Shown here one piece after another: positions 12,868 to 23,956 of a DNA stretch of 64,000 bases. Under the pieces are notes generated by a model. The model saw only the letters and a list, made by a program, of their open reading frames with translations. It was not told where the DNA came from and did not search any database. The DNA is from Spirometra erinaceieuropaei. Its lineage: Eukaryota; Platyhelminthes; Cestoda; Diphyllobothriidea; Diphyllobothriidae. Where the stretch lies: NCBI GenBank assembly GCA_902702965.1, contig CACRXP010000189.1, positions 728,800 through 792,799 of the forward strand. Direction: 5' to 3'. A program made the position numbers and the translations under genes. Each line of letters begins with the position of its first letter. Positions within the stretch are counted from its first letter, which is position 1.

Positions 12868-13215
12868 CCTTGGGGTGTGGCGGCACACCCAAGTGTCGGC
12901 TCACGTCACGCCGATCGGCACCCATTCAGCGGCTCCATATTTGTTGTAGTTTAAAAACCTAATCAAACGCTTATTGTGGACCAGGGGGTGTGGTGGTACG
13001 CCTAGGTGCGGGTTTTCGTCGTGTCAGCCACCTGCGCCCTCCCCCGCCTCTGGTTTTCTTGACTCAGTCTTTACACCAGTCCAAAGTGGGGGAAGGATGA
13101 GAGAGTGAGGTATGTGCTGGGCAAGCTTATTATCATTACAATTTAATTCACGCGCCAATCACCGTACTTGCTCTTATCTTGTTATGAAGTACGCGGTGGA
13201 TATCATCGGCAACGA
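12868..13215 (+). repeat. Dispersed repeat C
   Basis: Characteristic words are ggtgtggtggtacgcctaggtgcggg, in 20-base parts: gtgtggtggtacgcctaggt, then gtcagccacctgcgccctcc and atcatcggcaacgacggtcg. The same series recurs at 23130-23400 (plus), 28735-29000, 53110-53480 and 56080-56240 (minus). I do not recognise the family; no coding frame is conserved. Confidence 0.65.
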
Positions 13216-13329
13216 CGGTCGTATTTTACAGACGGAGGTGCAGCCTATTTCATTTGTAGGTTGAACCTTTTGGGCGCCGGCGTAACAATCGGGAGAGGGC
13301 ACCCAAAAAAATACTGCCGGTCAAAGCAG

Positions 13330-13985
13330 CGCTCCTATCTCAACTGTCCTAAGCTATGCAGCCATTGACTGAGCCGCGCACTGGCGACTGCGGTAGCTCC
13401 TGACATCTGGAGGTAATGGTAAAAATGGATAATCCAAGTGCTCGGCCAACGGCGATCGTATTGCAATTGTCCGTTGGTAAGTTACTATAGAATAGTCCGC
13501 ATAGGGACTACTGCGGTCGCTTGTCAGCAGTGGAAGCTTATATTAAGGTTGTTTAACGGAAGATGGGTCTACGGCGATCGTTTTGCAACTGTCCAAAGGG
13601 TATGGTGCCATAGAATGAGCCGCGTACCTACAACTGCGGTCATTCCTCACCTAAGGAAGAAATAGCTATAATGGATAAGCCGAAGGGCGATCGTATCGCA
13701 AATGTTTGGACGTATGCTACCATAGACTAAGCCGCATATCGACTACTGCGCTCGCTCTTCAGCCGAGGAAGCTAATGCCAAGGTTGGCAAACATAGGATT
13801 GGTCTAAAGCGATCATTACCCAACTTTCCTACGGTATGCTGTCCTAAAGTAAGCCGCAAACGGCCTATTGTCAGCGCTCGTGGCCTAAGCAAGCATATGT
13901 GAAGGATGGCAAACCAATGATTGGTCTACAGCGATCGTTTCTCAACTCTACTAAGGTATGCAAGGGTAGACTTAGCCACCTACTC
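13330..13985 (+). repeat. Tandem satellite, unit about 120 bp
   Basis: The motif GGCGATCG recurs near 13451, 13573, 13686, 13808 and 13930, a spacing of about 113-123 bases. Each copy is followed by a -CAACTGTCC- like stretch, -GGTATGCT-CCATAGA-, -AAGCCGC- and -ACTACTGCGGTCGC-. At least five diverged units are visible. The array lies in an intron, directly after repeat C, whose last motif (ggcaacgacggtcgtatttt) resembles a satellite unit start. Confidence 0.8.
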
Positions 13986-14852
13986 AAATAAGTATAGCAG
14001 GTAGTATTTCTAGGCAACGGATATTTGGGTGTCCTTTCCCGATTGTTACCGAAATGCGGTGTATGAGGTCATTAGGCATTTTTCTTAATTGACGTCACCA
14101 TCTTCCGCATACTTGCCAGAAATGCTGTCTTCTGGTTGACTGCATTAAATGCACACGGAGACACCGGCTTTTTGGTTGAACGACTGATCTCCGTTTAATT
14201 TTTGCCGTCAATTTCGGATACGGTAACCAATAACTACGCGAACAGAGGAGCTCATCCGATATTTCGACTGTCATGAACAACGAGGCTCGAAATTGCCTAG
14301 CCAGGTGTGGACGCATCAGTGTTTTAGGGACTAATTTTTTTATGATGCAGACTTCTGTCGCAAGTGCTGCACTCTATTCTCAATCAGTCACCTTAGTTCC
14401 GTGGTCATTCAAAGTCAAGATCACCGGAAACGAGTGAACAAAGTCGAGTGGTCCTTCTACACGTACCACTCGCGAGCTGATTCCCGCTACAAGCACCAGG
14501 CCGCAGCCTGCCTCCAGTCGACATTTGACCCGGTCTGGAAATGCCCGTTTTCCAGGTGCAGACTTCCCAATTCGCACAAGCTTTACTACGGAATATTAGC
14601 ATTTATGCCTAACGTTGCCTGGCAATTGATGCGTGCGGCTTCAGAGCAGACAGTTAACTCTAATCAATGACCTTACTCATTCACCTTCTAGGCTATGTCT
14701 TTCCACAACTAAGGATCTTCGGGAGCCAGGCGAGTCACAGACTTTAAAGCTCAGCGCTTATACCAAACAAACAACTAGATTTAGAGCCCGTTCTCGTTCA
14801 TTGCGCGGTAAATCATGTTTCGGCTGACTTGTGGCCCAAATTAGCCATTTTG
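13986..14852. other. Intron, nothing recognised
   Basis: No repeat or exon was recognised. Open frames on both strands around 14380-14670 are shadows of each other and lack family similarity. Confidence 0.4.
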
Positions 14853-15056
14853 GGAGGAGGCGGAGGAGGCAGGAGAAGGAGAAGAAGAATAAGATGATGA
14901 TGATGGTGATGATGATGATGATGATGACGACGACAACGATGGTAATGATGGTGGTGGTGATGATGATGATGAAGGGGGGGATGAGGAGGAGGAGTATGAT
15001 GATGACGATGATGATGCTGATGATGATGATGGTGGTGGTGATGGTGATGGTGATGG

Positions 15057-15102
<46 letters not shown>
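14853..15102 (+). repeat. GAT/ATG trinucleotide microsatellite
   Basis: A purine-rich GGAGGA lead (14853-14890) runs into an interrupted (GAT)n tract with GGT and GAC variants, ending in an uninterrupted run to 15102. The frames it opens (poly-Met, poly-His, poly-Ser) are by-products of the repeat and not proteins. Confidence 0.95.
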
Positions 15103-16145
15103 CTGAAATTACCCTCTGTTTTGGCATGTACACACACATCCCTAATTTGCTTGTTGTTTGAAGAGTATTGACATTTTAAGAGTTGGCCCCAAGTATTGAT
15201 GCTTTTAGAACGTTCCGCATGTTTCTACGCGACCGATTCAATAAACATCCGAACTAGCCTGTTAACTTCATACACAGTTACAGCAAACATCGATCGGGAG
15301 GTCAAACTGGATTCGGCAGTGCCAGCTTTTCGGCCTACGGCGAGAAGAGACTGCAGACCGGCGCTCCAAACCCAGATCGCAGTTCAGATCGCGGACCAGC
15401 GTTTCCGTTAGCGGACACCATCTGTTGAACCCAGATTTCGAACGAGGAAAACAGCATGGCTTTTAGGGAGAACGGGGGCCTGTTCAATAACGGCAAATAC
15501 CTCGTAGCGTTTTAAAGCGAACTCGCTTAACGCAGTCAACATAGGATCTCTCTCTCTCATATCAACGGCCATCTCCTAAGCTTTATCTCTACAATTTACC
15601 TCGGCCAACTGCTCCAGCGACCCCATGGGGCTTTGGAGGGGAAGAAGGACGTAAATTTGACGTTAACCAACGTAGTAAGGTTGTTAGTGGCATTTAAAAA
15701 CAAAGAAAACATTCTGCACACGATTCTAATAGTCTCAGATAGTATCCTGCATAAAACCAAAGAAACGTTTATTGAGACGGCCAGCTACGTCCAGTCACTG
15801 AGGGTTTGTCTGAATCAATTGCTACCATGGCTGAAGAAAGAGCTTTCGGTGATCTAAATGTATACTACAGCTTTGTAAATCACTATGGGACAAATAAACT
15901 GCGAAACAACAATGCTTGGGTGTAGTACACAGCGCGGCAAGTACGTTGTCCTGGTGCCAAGTGGAAGCACAATGCGAACACCGAAAGTAAAGTAAACCGA
16001 ATTGGAATGCTGAAATCTTTAGTGGGGAAAGAAGCCAAGGCTAGAACGGGAAGGGTAACCTGACGTACGACAAATCTGTCGCGAGATTGAAGAAAGCCTA
16101 TAAGCCCCGCAAAAGACCTGGCTGACAGGAAACGCGGGGCGGCAA
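15103..16145. other. Intron, nothing recognised
   Basis: Unique-looking intron sequence without a recognised exon or repeat. Confidence 0.4.
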
Positions 16146-16440
16146 TAATCCAAACCTAACGGTACAGCTAACCGTAACCTCAGAAGTAAACCTAATCTTT
16201 AACGTAATTAGTAACCTAACGTTAACCCGAAACCTCTCACAGACGCTAGTCCCAACCGTAAGCCTAATCTTAACCCTGATCCGAATCCTAACCCTACCCG
16301 AACCTTAACAATAACCCTAATCACAAAACCAAACCCTAACTCAAACCGGAAACCTTAAACTTAACACAAACCTTAAACTTGATTCGCAGCTTCACAGTTA
16401 CTTAAACCCTAAAGTTAACCCTACCTCTAAATCAAAACAC
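16146..16440 (-). repeat. Degenerate telomere-like block (CCCTAA orientation)
   Basis: About 290 bases of diverged CCTAAC/CCCTAA units (cctaaccctacccgaacc, aaccctaactcaaacc). The flanks do not match repeat E at 9.9 and 19.6 kb, so it may have a different origin. Confidence 0.75.
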
Positions 16441-17097
16441 CAGGTTGACCTTTTCTGTTTTAGCTTTGGCTACTTTCCCACTAACAGTTTCAGCCTTCTC
16501 CTTCTCCGTACTTTGCTTGCAATGTCCACCTTGTGCTTATACTTTGGACCAGGACAGCGCAACCGACCCCTACCAACAGCGCTACCGATGAAAAAGGTTG
16601 ACAGAACAATGCAAATGGGCTGGAAGAATGAGTAAAGCGTTGGGTTTTGCAGCTCATAATTAGCAAATATACCTTTCATAATTTTCAGAGCAATTAGGGT
16701 GAGTGTTAAAGTTAGGACTGTAGTTGCGTTTAGAGATGAAATTGAGTATGGGCATAGCGCCAGGGAAGGGACACGGGAATATTCAACTACCCAGGAATGT
16801 TGCGTAAGGCTACCTGTAATACCGGAGGATGTATCTATTCCCGCGTCCTACCCTCTTTCTCAAGCATTCTGTACTGCGGCCTGGAATTTGGCCATCAATC
16901 AACCACCCACTAAAACTTGCCTTCAACAGACAACAAGCAAGATGTGTGGAAGGCTGGATTCTTTAGCGGAATGGTGGGATGCCTTGCTTGCAGATGTTAT
17001 GACCTCATTATCCGCAGAAATACTTAAAGTAAACTTTGATTCGGGAGGAACACGAAAGACGCTAGCAGATCGGTTAACACATTCCCCGCATAGTTAG

Positions 17098-17290
17098 TGC
17101 TCCCGATCGCAACCGACAGGCCAACGGGCCCATTGGACTGAATAAAACTCAACAACCGAAGAGCGTAGGACCGCGACTCGGATGCTGCAGGTCTGAATCT
17201 GGGTACGGTTGGCTGGCGACGGCTGACAAGTCGAAAACGGCCACCAAGGTCACCCTGGTTTTTTTTGTCGGTAATCCCCTTCTGCCGAGG
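17098..17290 (+). repeat. tRNA-derived SINE, family B (decayed)
   Basis: It shows cgatcgcaaccgacaggcca, a damaged tRNA-like head, then ggtacggttggctggcgacg and a TTTGTCGGTAAT-type tail. The better copies read GGGGTTGGGTATGACTGGCTGA and CTTGTCTTTGTCGGTA. Confidence 0.6.
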
Positions 17291-18647
17291 AATGAAAACC
17301 TTTCCTTGGAATCTGCGCGTAGCATTATACGAATCTTCCATTACCTTTTTTTAAAATGCTTAGTTTTCCTCATACGACCCTGGGAAAGGGGGCGCTTAAT
17401 GGCCCGCGCCTATAATTCCCTCAATGACTGAATCGACCCATATATTAGTAAGCAAGTTAGTCTATGTGTTTGATGAGTTTAAAAAGCGCGGCGTTCACCA
17501 TATTTGCACCAACTTAACGCTGTTCACTCAGGGGTCCATTATTTGTAATCGTGTGTATGCACTCAACCGTCACCTTCGAACGTCCGCAGCTGGCGTGGTC
17601 TGCAAGGAAACATAACCCTTGCAACCCCTAGCCGCACAGGCGCGTATGAGATTTTTCTTCTTCTGCATACAGCCAGAATTTAAATGACCACGTCCGCTCA
17701 TAAATTATGTTAATTACATCATTAAACCTGCGAATTTAAGCGTATTCTTATATAATTGCTAGCCACAACATGTAGGCTTAGATACTAGCTGATAGAAAAC
17801 TAAATCATCCGCTTCTCTCGGATCTTCATCAGTACTTTTCACTGCAAAACCAGATCGGACTAAATGATGTCTCGACTTCGAAAGTTCAAATATATGATCA
17901 AGAATCACTTATAGACCAACGAATAGCCCATGCCCACCCAGTCGACGGCGTCAGCTATCCTACTCCCGATTTTGGGGACTCGCCCTCAAATAGACTTTCC
18001 CCGACATTATGAGCTTTTATAACATCTGGGACCCAAATCCAATGGTTTTTCTAATTATGTCAAAATCTTCCAGTAAATATATCTCTTCATATTTTCTCTG
18101 AGAGTCTTCCATCCACTTGGTTTTATGCAAAGCATCTGATTCATCATCAACCGTCGGCTCCTGGCCTTCAAAACCTCAAATTGAAAAAGTAACTGTTATC
18201 CAACACTTGGCGATACCAACGTAGGAACTCGATTCTTATTGGTCAAACAGTTCGCCAATCACGTGTATGTGCGGGAGATAGCCGCACTGTTCCGGCCTGT
18301 TTGTAGAAAGCCCTCTCTGGAACTCGAAATGATTTGTATCCCTTTGGTGTATCCATTTCTGGCCACGTTTTGCACAAATCAAAAGCACACAATTAAAACT
18401 CTAATGGCTAACCCTTAGAAATGATAATTTAGCACTATGCTCTTGTCAGTGTTTAACTGACCCTCGACTCTTCCTCTAATTTAGTAACAACGCATGCAGA
18501 AATAGTTCCGTTTAGGAGTAAAAACACAGACGTAATGTCATCGACCGTCTGACCGGCACAGATCCTATAATTTGAGGTGTAAGCTCTTTTTAATCACTCG
18601 ACGATTTTAATTAAAACTTTGAAATCTCTTACTTAGAAATTACTTAC
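17291..18647. other. Intron, AT-rich, nothing recognised
   Basis: Intron between the 18648-18687 and 9275-9547 exons. No repeat of the families listed here is clear. Confidence 0.4.
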
Positions 18648-18687
18648 GTTTTTGAATCGAAGTAGTAGTGAAGGTCGTTTCCGCTTT
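18648..18687 (-). CDS. ELAPOR1/2-like: ELAPOR-like 40-bp micro-exon
   Basis: The acceptor TTTTTTATTTCGTTCCAG and donor AAAAAC|GTAAGT are both strong. The exon reads (x)SGNDLHYYFDSK(T). It aligns residue for residue with the family block DVIFFYRSNDVTQSC when joined to SVSGC of the next exon, with no gap. Phase is 1 in, 2 out, which fits both neighbours. It was too short for a frame scan and was found by its splice sites. Confidence 0.8.
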
Positions 18688-18878
18688 CTGGAACGAAATA
18701 AAAAAGTTGGATGGCGTGAAATATTTAAAAGCAAAGAGTAAAACAACACTGACGACAAAGGTTAAAACGATAAAAGTTCAGATTAAGTAGTCGGAGAAAC
18801 AGTGTAGTTTCTCTGCACGAAAAAACGGAGCAAAACAATGGCCTGAATGCCGGAGAGGGTGTGGGCGTCACCTCTCAC

Positions 18879-18924
18879 CGTGAAGCTCAAGGACAGGGGG
18901 AAAAACAATAATCATGAGGTTTAA
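18879..18924 (-). CDS. ELAPOR1/2-like: ELAPOR-like candidate exon, 46 bp
   Basis: The acceptor TTCTGTTTCTTTTGAG has a good pyrimidine tract and the donor is CACG|GTGAGA. Read in phase 0 it gives LNLMIIVFPPVLELH and ends in phase 1, as the micro-exon requires. The end (PPVLELHE-SG) resembles the human SPAELFHLESLG before the micro-exon block. The similarity is short. A neighbouring stretch of 14-17 bases resembles sequence near 31950, so it could be repeat-derived. Confidence 0.5.
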
Positions 18925-19376
18925 CTCAAAAGAAACAGAAGGTTTGGAACGAACATACCCTTTCTTTTAATCATATCGGCAAAGTGCGCTTACATAACAC
19001 TCCGCATGATTCAAAAGATGACTAACCAAAACCCCAGTTAGAAGAAACCGAGTGAAGTTCTGCAGTTTACTGTCAAAATTACGGACTGTCTCAAAAGCCT
19101 GACATCGAAAGCATATTTTACTCTTGAAGCAGCCGCTCCAGTGACCCTTTCTGCGATGCCGTATTGTAGGTCGATGACTCACGGCTGTCGGACGTCCTAG
19201 CTTGATACCCGTGAGCCCTTATGTGTATGTCCCCCCTATTCCTCCCCTAACCCGTTCAATCACATGACCAACACTCGGCCAGTCGCTCCCTCCTGCTGAC
19301 ACGGACATGCGCACCTCAGCTGACGCTCCCCCCCGAACGGAAGCTGGGCTCCGACACAAGCAAACAGCCAACTCAC

Positions 19377-19520
19377 GGCAATTTGTCCCGTGTACAGAAT
19401 AAACCTGTTTTTCCCAGCTCCCTGACTTTCGACATCAGACGGAACGCAAGTATTGTGTGCGGTTACAGTTGCTTTTACATCTTTGACGGCTACACTCAAG
19501 ATGTGGTTTGGTAGCCCCAC
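19377..19520 (-). CDS. ELAPOR1/2-like: ELAPOR-like candidate exon, 144 bp
   Basis: The donor ATTGCC|GTGAGT is strong and the acceptor chosen is GTGTCCATCAG|GTG. Phase 0 on both sides fits the exons before and after. The peptide includes VKATVTAHNTCVPSDV, resembling the family's KSITAYVCQAVIIPPEV. The acceptor lies inside repeat E (which starts near 19511), so the first three or four codons may be repeat-derived, or the true acceptor may be nearby. Confidence 0.55.
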
Positions 19521-19755
19521 CTGATGGACACAATACTGTTGGGGTTGGGGTTAAGGGTTATGGTTAGGGGTTATGGTAATGGGTTGGGGTTAAAGGTTAG
19601 GGTCAGGGTTTGAGATTAGGGTTTAAAGTTAGTGGTTAGGGTTAGGGGGTAGGGCAACTATTTCTCAAGCATTCAAAGTACAACGGCGCATTCCCAATGG
19701 CTTTTCTTTTGCACACAACTACTTGACCTCGTCGCCCGTGCGTTCCCCGGCGCGA
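19511..19755 (+). repeat. Dispersed repeat E with telomere-like core, copy 2
   Basis: The left flank gtagccccacctgatggaca and right flank gcgcattcccaatggctttt with gacctcgtcg match the copy at 9855-10125. The core (19536-19660) is diverged TTAGGG/TTGGGG. Its left edge overlaps the proposed splice acceptor of the 19377-19520 exon. Confidence 0.75.
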
Positions 19756-20109
19756 CATTAGCTCCCTCACAGACCCTGCCTTTGCTTGGACCTTTGAATC
19801 GATGTCACAGTAGCGCCTCGTATGACTATGCGCAATACTCGGTCTCAGTAGTGTGATAGGAAAGTTTCTGGCATCCGTCTCAACAGAAGACGATATTGTC
19901 GATGGTATTGTGGAAGGTTGGGTCGATATCGCCTATATAGTTCTTTGGAAACTTCTTCATAGTGCGGGCTGCTAAGGTCACTTTAGGCATCCCATTTGAA
20001 ACTGAGGTTTCACATAAGATGATGATGATCATGGCAAGTTCTAGCTGCATCTGAGTCTGATTTCTTTATTGTATTTTGTAGTAACGTATGTAATGGCAGA
20101 GGGGCGCTC

Positions 20110-20345
20110 ACCGATAGTTCATATGCAACTCATTCGTCCCGTTGTGCCTTACGGGCTCGTTCTCGAGTCCAATCAGCAGCCACGCAGCGGTGCATGATAT
20201 AGGCAAAATGTTATTGTCAACAAAGACAAGGGAGACTGGAATGGCCATTTCTGGCTTGTTAGCCGTCGTCAGCCAGCCATACCCAACTCCCAAATGTGGA
20301 ATACTCCAGGCTCGAACTCGCAACCTGCTACGTATATATGGAACG
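20110..20345 (-). repeat. tRNA-derived SINE, family B
   Basis: The minus strand carries CAGGTTGCGAGTTCGAGCC (B box), then a GGGTATGGCTGGCTGACGAC body, GCCAGAAATGGCCATTCCAG, CTTGTCTTTGTTGACAATAA and the tail region ending with the 20157-20112 segment. This copy is uninterrupted across gatataggcaaaatgttatt, which makes it the empty-site comparison for the nested insertion at 57951. Confidence 0.75.
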
Positions 20346-20830
20346 AAGGTATTTTAATACTCTCTACACAGGTACTAGCTGAATGCCTAGTCTTGTGCTT
20401 CACCGGTGTTTCTGTTGTTGCATGATGCAGCTTCGGAGGGGAGGGAGTTTGGCTCTTCAGTGGGCTCCCCAGGGTTCTCAATGCGGTTTCACGCAAATGA
20501 ATTTCAGAGAATTAGCATAGCTGACCTTGAGACCTGCCATTTCTTACAAATTAGCTTGAAGGTGTGCAGTTTTATGCATTTGCGCCTTTATATTTCGTGT
20601 ATTTTACATCTACATTTTACATTTACAATTATATATATATATATATAGCGAAGGTGCTATACGCACTCCAGACATAGGTACTAGCTAAAAGCCCAGACAC
20701 GTGTTTCGCCGATGTTTCTGCTGCTGCATTATCCAGCTGCGGAGAGTTCGGCTCCTCAGTGAGACCCCCAGCGTTCCCTAGCGGTTTCGGGCAAATAAAC
20801 TCCAGAAAATAATTACGACAGTAATTTTAG
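20345..20830 (+). repeat. Two tandem copies of dispersed repeat D around an (AT)n run
   Basis: Copies at about 20345-20515 and 20655-20825 share aggtactagct, tgtttctg.tg.tgcat, ggctc.tcagtg and gcggtttc..gcaaat.aa.t.cag. An (AT)n run of about 18 bases lies between them (near 20630-20647). Inverted relatives occur at 31060-31160 and 31340-31510. The family is not recognised. Confidence 0.6.
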
Positions 20831-22227
20831 AAAATATAAAGTGCCTGACATTGTGTTAATTGGCCGAGACATGACCTTTTGGGCGGAACGTAAATCCATA
20901 CCCTACATTTAATAATTTCTGGAATAACTGACTTGACATTCAAGCATACATACGCATAATAAAACCGTATATCTTATTCATCTATGTGTGCTTAGACGTA
21001 CGCATCATTTATTTACTGCTATTCTCCATAATTTTACTTTTTGCGAACGTCCCGTCATTGAATGAATGCAAAATGTTTTCAAATGTCATTGAACTAGCCA
21101 ATCGTTATAACTTTTTTCTTGTCGCTAGAGGGCTCACAGCTGCTTGCCAGTCCCCGCGGGTTCGTTCTCCGCAGTCTCCAGATTTTGGAATTTTTCGAAT
21201 TTAAGCATGGATTGCAAGGCAATGCGACTTTTGCGTGTTTTGTTAGTTGCAGATGTGTTATGGGATTTTTTATTCGCCCCATTCAAAAAGTGCCTACTCG
21301 CGCTCGACCCGTGGGATTGGAGCCCCTGGTTTTAGTGTTTTTGGGAGATGGTTATACTATTTTAATGTAGGGGGCTATAGTATCGCCTTCAACGTTCATG
21401 CAGCGTTCCGCATACGGGACGCTACCGCGAACGTAAACCTTCACAGTATAGAGAATTAGTTTTCTGCTCTTCCATAAAGCTACTTCCTTTGGGCTGCAAT
21501 GCTCACAGCGTCACTCAAAACCACGTCCGCTGGACTGGAGGTGGTCAGCTGCAGACACAATGCAATCGAGTAAGACACAAGTTGGAAAAATTGGCCAAGG
21601 CATGTGGAAAGGAGACGCGATTACCAGAACAAGAGTTCTAATCGTCTGACGTCTTGGATTCCCAGCCGAATCCACCATCAGAGACAACAACAAAGAAGGG
21701 TACTGTTTGACCTAGGGGTCGAAGTATCCGCAGTATACACTTGCTGTGTCGTAGTAAACCTGTTCAAATTGGCTGCTGTTAACATTCGCAGCATGTGCGA
21801 CAATTGATTCAGTTTTCGGCGCAGTAGTTAATCGCAGCACGCCCACTAATCCTGTCGGTGCGTAAAAAACGGCAGCAAGAACGGGGCACGACCCGGAGCA
21901 CCCTGCATGGCTAATTACGATGTCTTAACAAAGTCTCCGTTGGAAATATTGACGATGGGGTGGGGGTCAGTGGGCTTGTTAGTCGACCGCGGGGTCGGAA
22001 AACCGGGACCCAAGCAGCTATGCTTATACCTTGCCTGGACAAAAGGAGGACGCATGAGTTAAGACTGTCTTCAGAGACAGTACTGGCGAACCAAATTGCC
22101 AAGCCATTATCGCACCCATCATCGCGATGAGATCACGGTCATTAACGACTCCGATGCGGACAGCTGAGGCGGCATCTACCAGATGCGGTCCTCGAAGAAT
22201 GCGCAAGCTGCTTATACTGAAACCGCC

Positions 22228-22440
22228 GACTTCTCATGCCCACACTGCCCCTGCACATTTACCTCACCCATCGCCCTGGTCGGTCACCTGCGAAGCCATC
22301 GCACAAACACTGACGGACCAGTGCCCTGAGCGCCAACCTATACCCACCAAGCTCGTCTCAACTGCCCACATTGCACTCGCACATTAATACACCACATGGG
22401 TTTATTCGGCCACATGCGCGTCCACGAAAACCTGCGTAGA
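22228..22440 (+). pseudogene. LINE-associated C2H2 zinc-finger fragment
   Basis: Reading from 22228 gives FSCPHCPCTFTSPIALVGHL then RSH, and after an in-frame stop at 22324-22326, LNCPHCTRTLIHHMGLFGHM then RVH. Both are C-x2-C-x12-H-x3-H fingers, the second ending in the VH(E) linker. I recall such paired CPHC fingers as part of retrotransposon-type reverse transcriptase genes in tapeworms. Here only the fingers remain and one stop breaks them, so it is an old fragment. A reverse transcriptase is not seen next to it. Confidence 0.7.
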
Positions 22441-22599
22441 CAATCGCCGGCTACGCCACAACATCACATCCCCCCTCACCAGCACCTCATCGCACATTAA
22501 CATCACCCACCAAATGCACCCAAATGCCACCTCCTGGGCAAGGGGGGAGTGTGCGTCTTGACTCCGTCTCCATGCGGCTCCCCAGCTGCATGTGTGACT

Positions 22600-23130
22600 T
22601 GAGTCTGGAAATATCACGGTGCGTCAAGCACCGTGGCATGAAAGGCTACCGTCTGATACCCAACTCAGTCCACGCAGTCCGTCCAGTTGTGTGTTTGTGT
22701 GGAGTGGCGGACTGGGAGCCTAAGAGCCAGGCTGAAACAGCTTCTTCTAAACGTGAGCAGCGGCACCCTCACGCATGTGAGATGTACGCCGCTTAATCCC
22801 CGTTGTGTAAACTTCTGGTGCTTGTGTTTGGGGGTAAGTTCTTTCATGAGGCGCGCGCAGACAATGTCATTAGATATGTCAGCCACCGCGCCCATTCCCT
22901 GCATCAGTTAGCTGACCGGCTCAGACAGTAGCTGAGGCCTGGGAATGGCAGGGAGAGTAAGGTCGACGACTCAGCACCTTTTCCTCACGATAAACGGTCT
23001 GACGCGCTTGAAGCTTTCACGGTGTGCTAAAAGCCGTGGCTTGGAAGGTTGCCAACTGACGGGGTAAATTGAACCTCGCTGTCGGCCAGTGTTGTGTGTT
23101 TGTGTGGGGCTTTTATAGCACTCCGACTCC
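22600..23130 (+). repeat. Two diverged direct copies of an unknown repeat
   Basis: The segments near 22610-22720 and 23005-23115 share the order: cacggtg.gt.aagc.ccgtgg, ca.tgaaaggctacc-like, gggta..cc.aac, and ccagttgtgtgtttgtgtgg. Weaker relatives are at 41430-41500 and 56340-56420. No protein is recognised. Confidence 0.5.
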
Positions 23131-23400
23131 GTGGGATCCGAGAGGGGTGTGGTGGCACGCCTAGGTGCGGGTCCGGCTGTGCCAGCCACCTGGCCCTCCG
23201 CTGCCTCCGGTCTTCTTGACTCTGTCTTGACAACGGGTCTAGGTGGGGAATAGGGAGGATAGAGTGCGGTAGATGCTGCACATGTCTATTATCACTTTAA
23301 AATAATTCCCGCACAAGGCACTGTGTCTGCTGCATCTTGCTGTGGAGCACACAGTGGACATCGTCGGCAACGACGATCGAACTGTCGTGTGTGTGGCGGT
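23130..23400 (+). repeat. Dispersed repeat C, copy 2
   Basis: Shares ggggtgtggtggcacgccta, gccagccacctggccctcc, tcttcttgactctgtcttga and gacatcgtcggcaacgacg with the copy at 12868-13215. The order and spacing are kept. Confidence 0.7.
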
Positions 23401-23839
23401 CACGCAACCACAGCATTCTACAAAAACTCCACCCCCACTGCTGTGCCTGTATGAATGGGGGTTCAAGAACGAATCTGCACCGTCAGGCGAACAAAATGCA
23501 CACCCCAGTGATAATACCTCTTTATTTTCAAATGATTTCTGGACCCCGATTTTTCGCTTGCGTCAATTAGGCGACAGAGCGTTGTAATGTTGATCGACCC
23601 TGACATCCGTGAATCTACGTTGGGGATGCTTTACTGACACCTGATGTTTGTGGGTCATAGTGGAGCAGCTGAAGTTAGCAAAACAGTGTGACCAACAGGG
23701 GCTATTGTAAGGAAATGAGCGACGGCCGGATGTTCTTACTTTCTCTGTTTTTCAAAACAGTTCTGATAGAAGCGAACAGGCGAGTCCCAGGTAGCAGTTC
23801 AGAAGATGAAGATGCGATCACTGGGACAAGAAGTTTATT

Positions 23840-23886
23840 TGCCTGACGTTTCGGATTCTCACTCGAATCCATCATCAGAGACATTC
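23840..23886 (-). ncRNA. Hammerhead-ribozyme-like motif (PLE pLTR), core intact
   Basis: On the minus strand: stem I strand TGTCT, core CTGATGA, an extra T, stem II GGATTC-GAGTGA-GAATCC, then GAAACGTC and the stem I partner AGGCA (five pairs, one wobble). ACGT in GAAACGTC is self-complementary, so stem III would have to form between two molecules or tandem copies. Such minimal dimeric hammerheads are described from Penelope-like elements. The extra T before stem II departs from the textbook core. Cleavage would fall after GTC. Confidence 0.65.
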
Positions 23887-23910
23887 GCAGATAGAGGTCT
23901 CTATCTGCTA

Positions 23911-23956
23911 ATGTCTCTGATGATGGATTCGAGTGAGAATCCGAAAGGTCAGGCAA
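23911..23956 (+). ncRNA. Hammerhead-like motif, right arm, GAAAC mutated
   Basis: Same layout as the left-arm motif, with CTGATGA and the GGATTC/GAATCC stem. The GAAACGTC box reads GAAAGGTC, which breaks the ACGT self-complementarity needed for stem III. It is probably inactive. Confidence 0.55.

Noticed and set aside
14813..15139. His-, Ser- and Met-rich open frames
   Set aside because: They are translations of the GAT/ATG microsatellite in different frames and strands.
20690..20740. Hammerhead-like reading of repeat D (CGAAACACGTGTC on the minus strand)
   Set aside because: No CTGANGA core at the required position.
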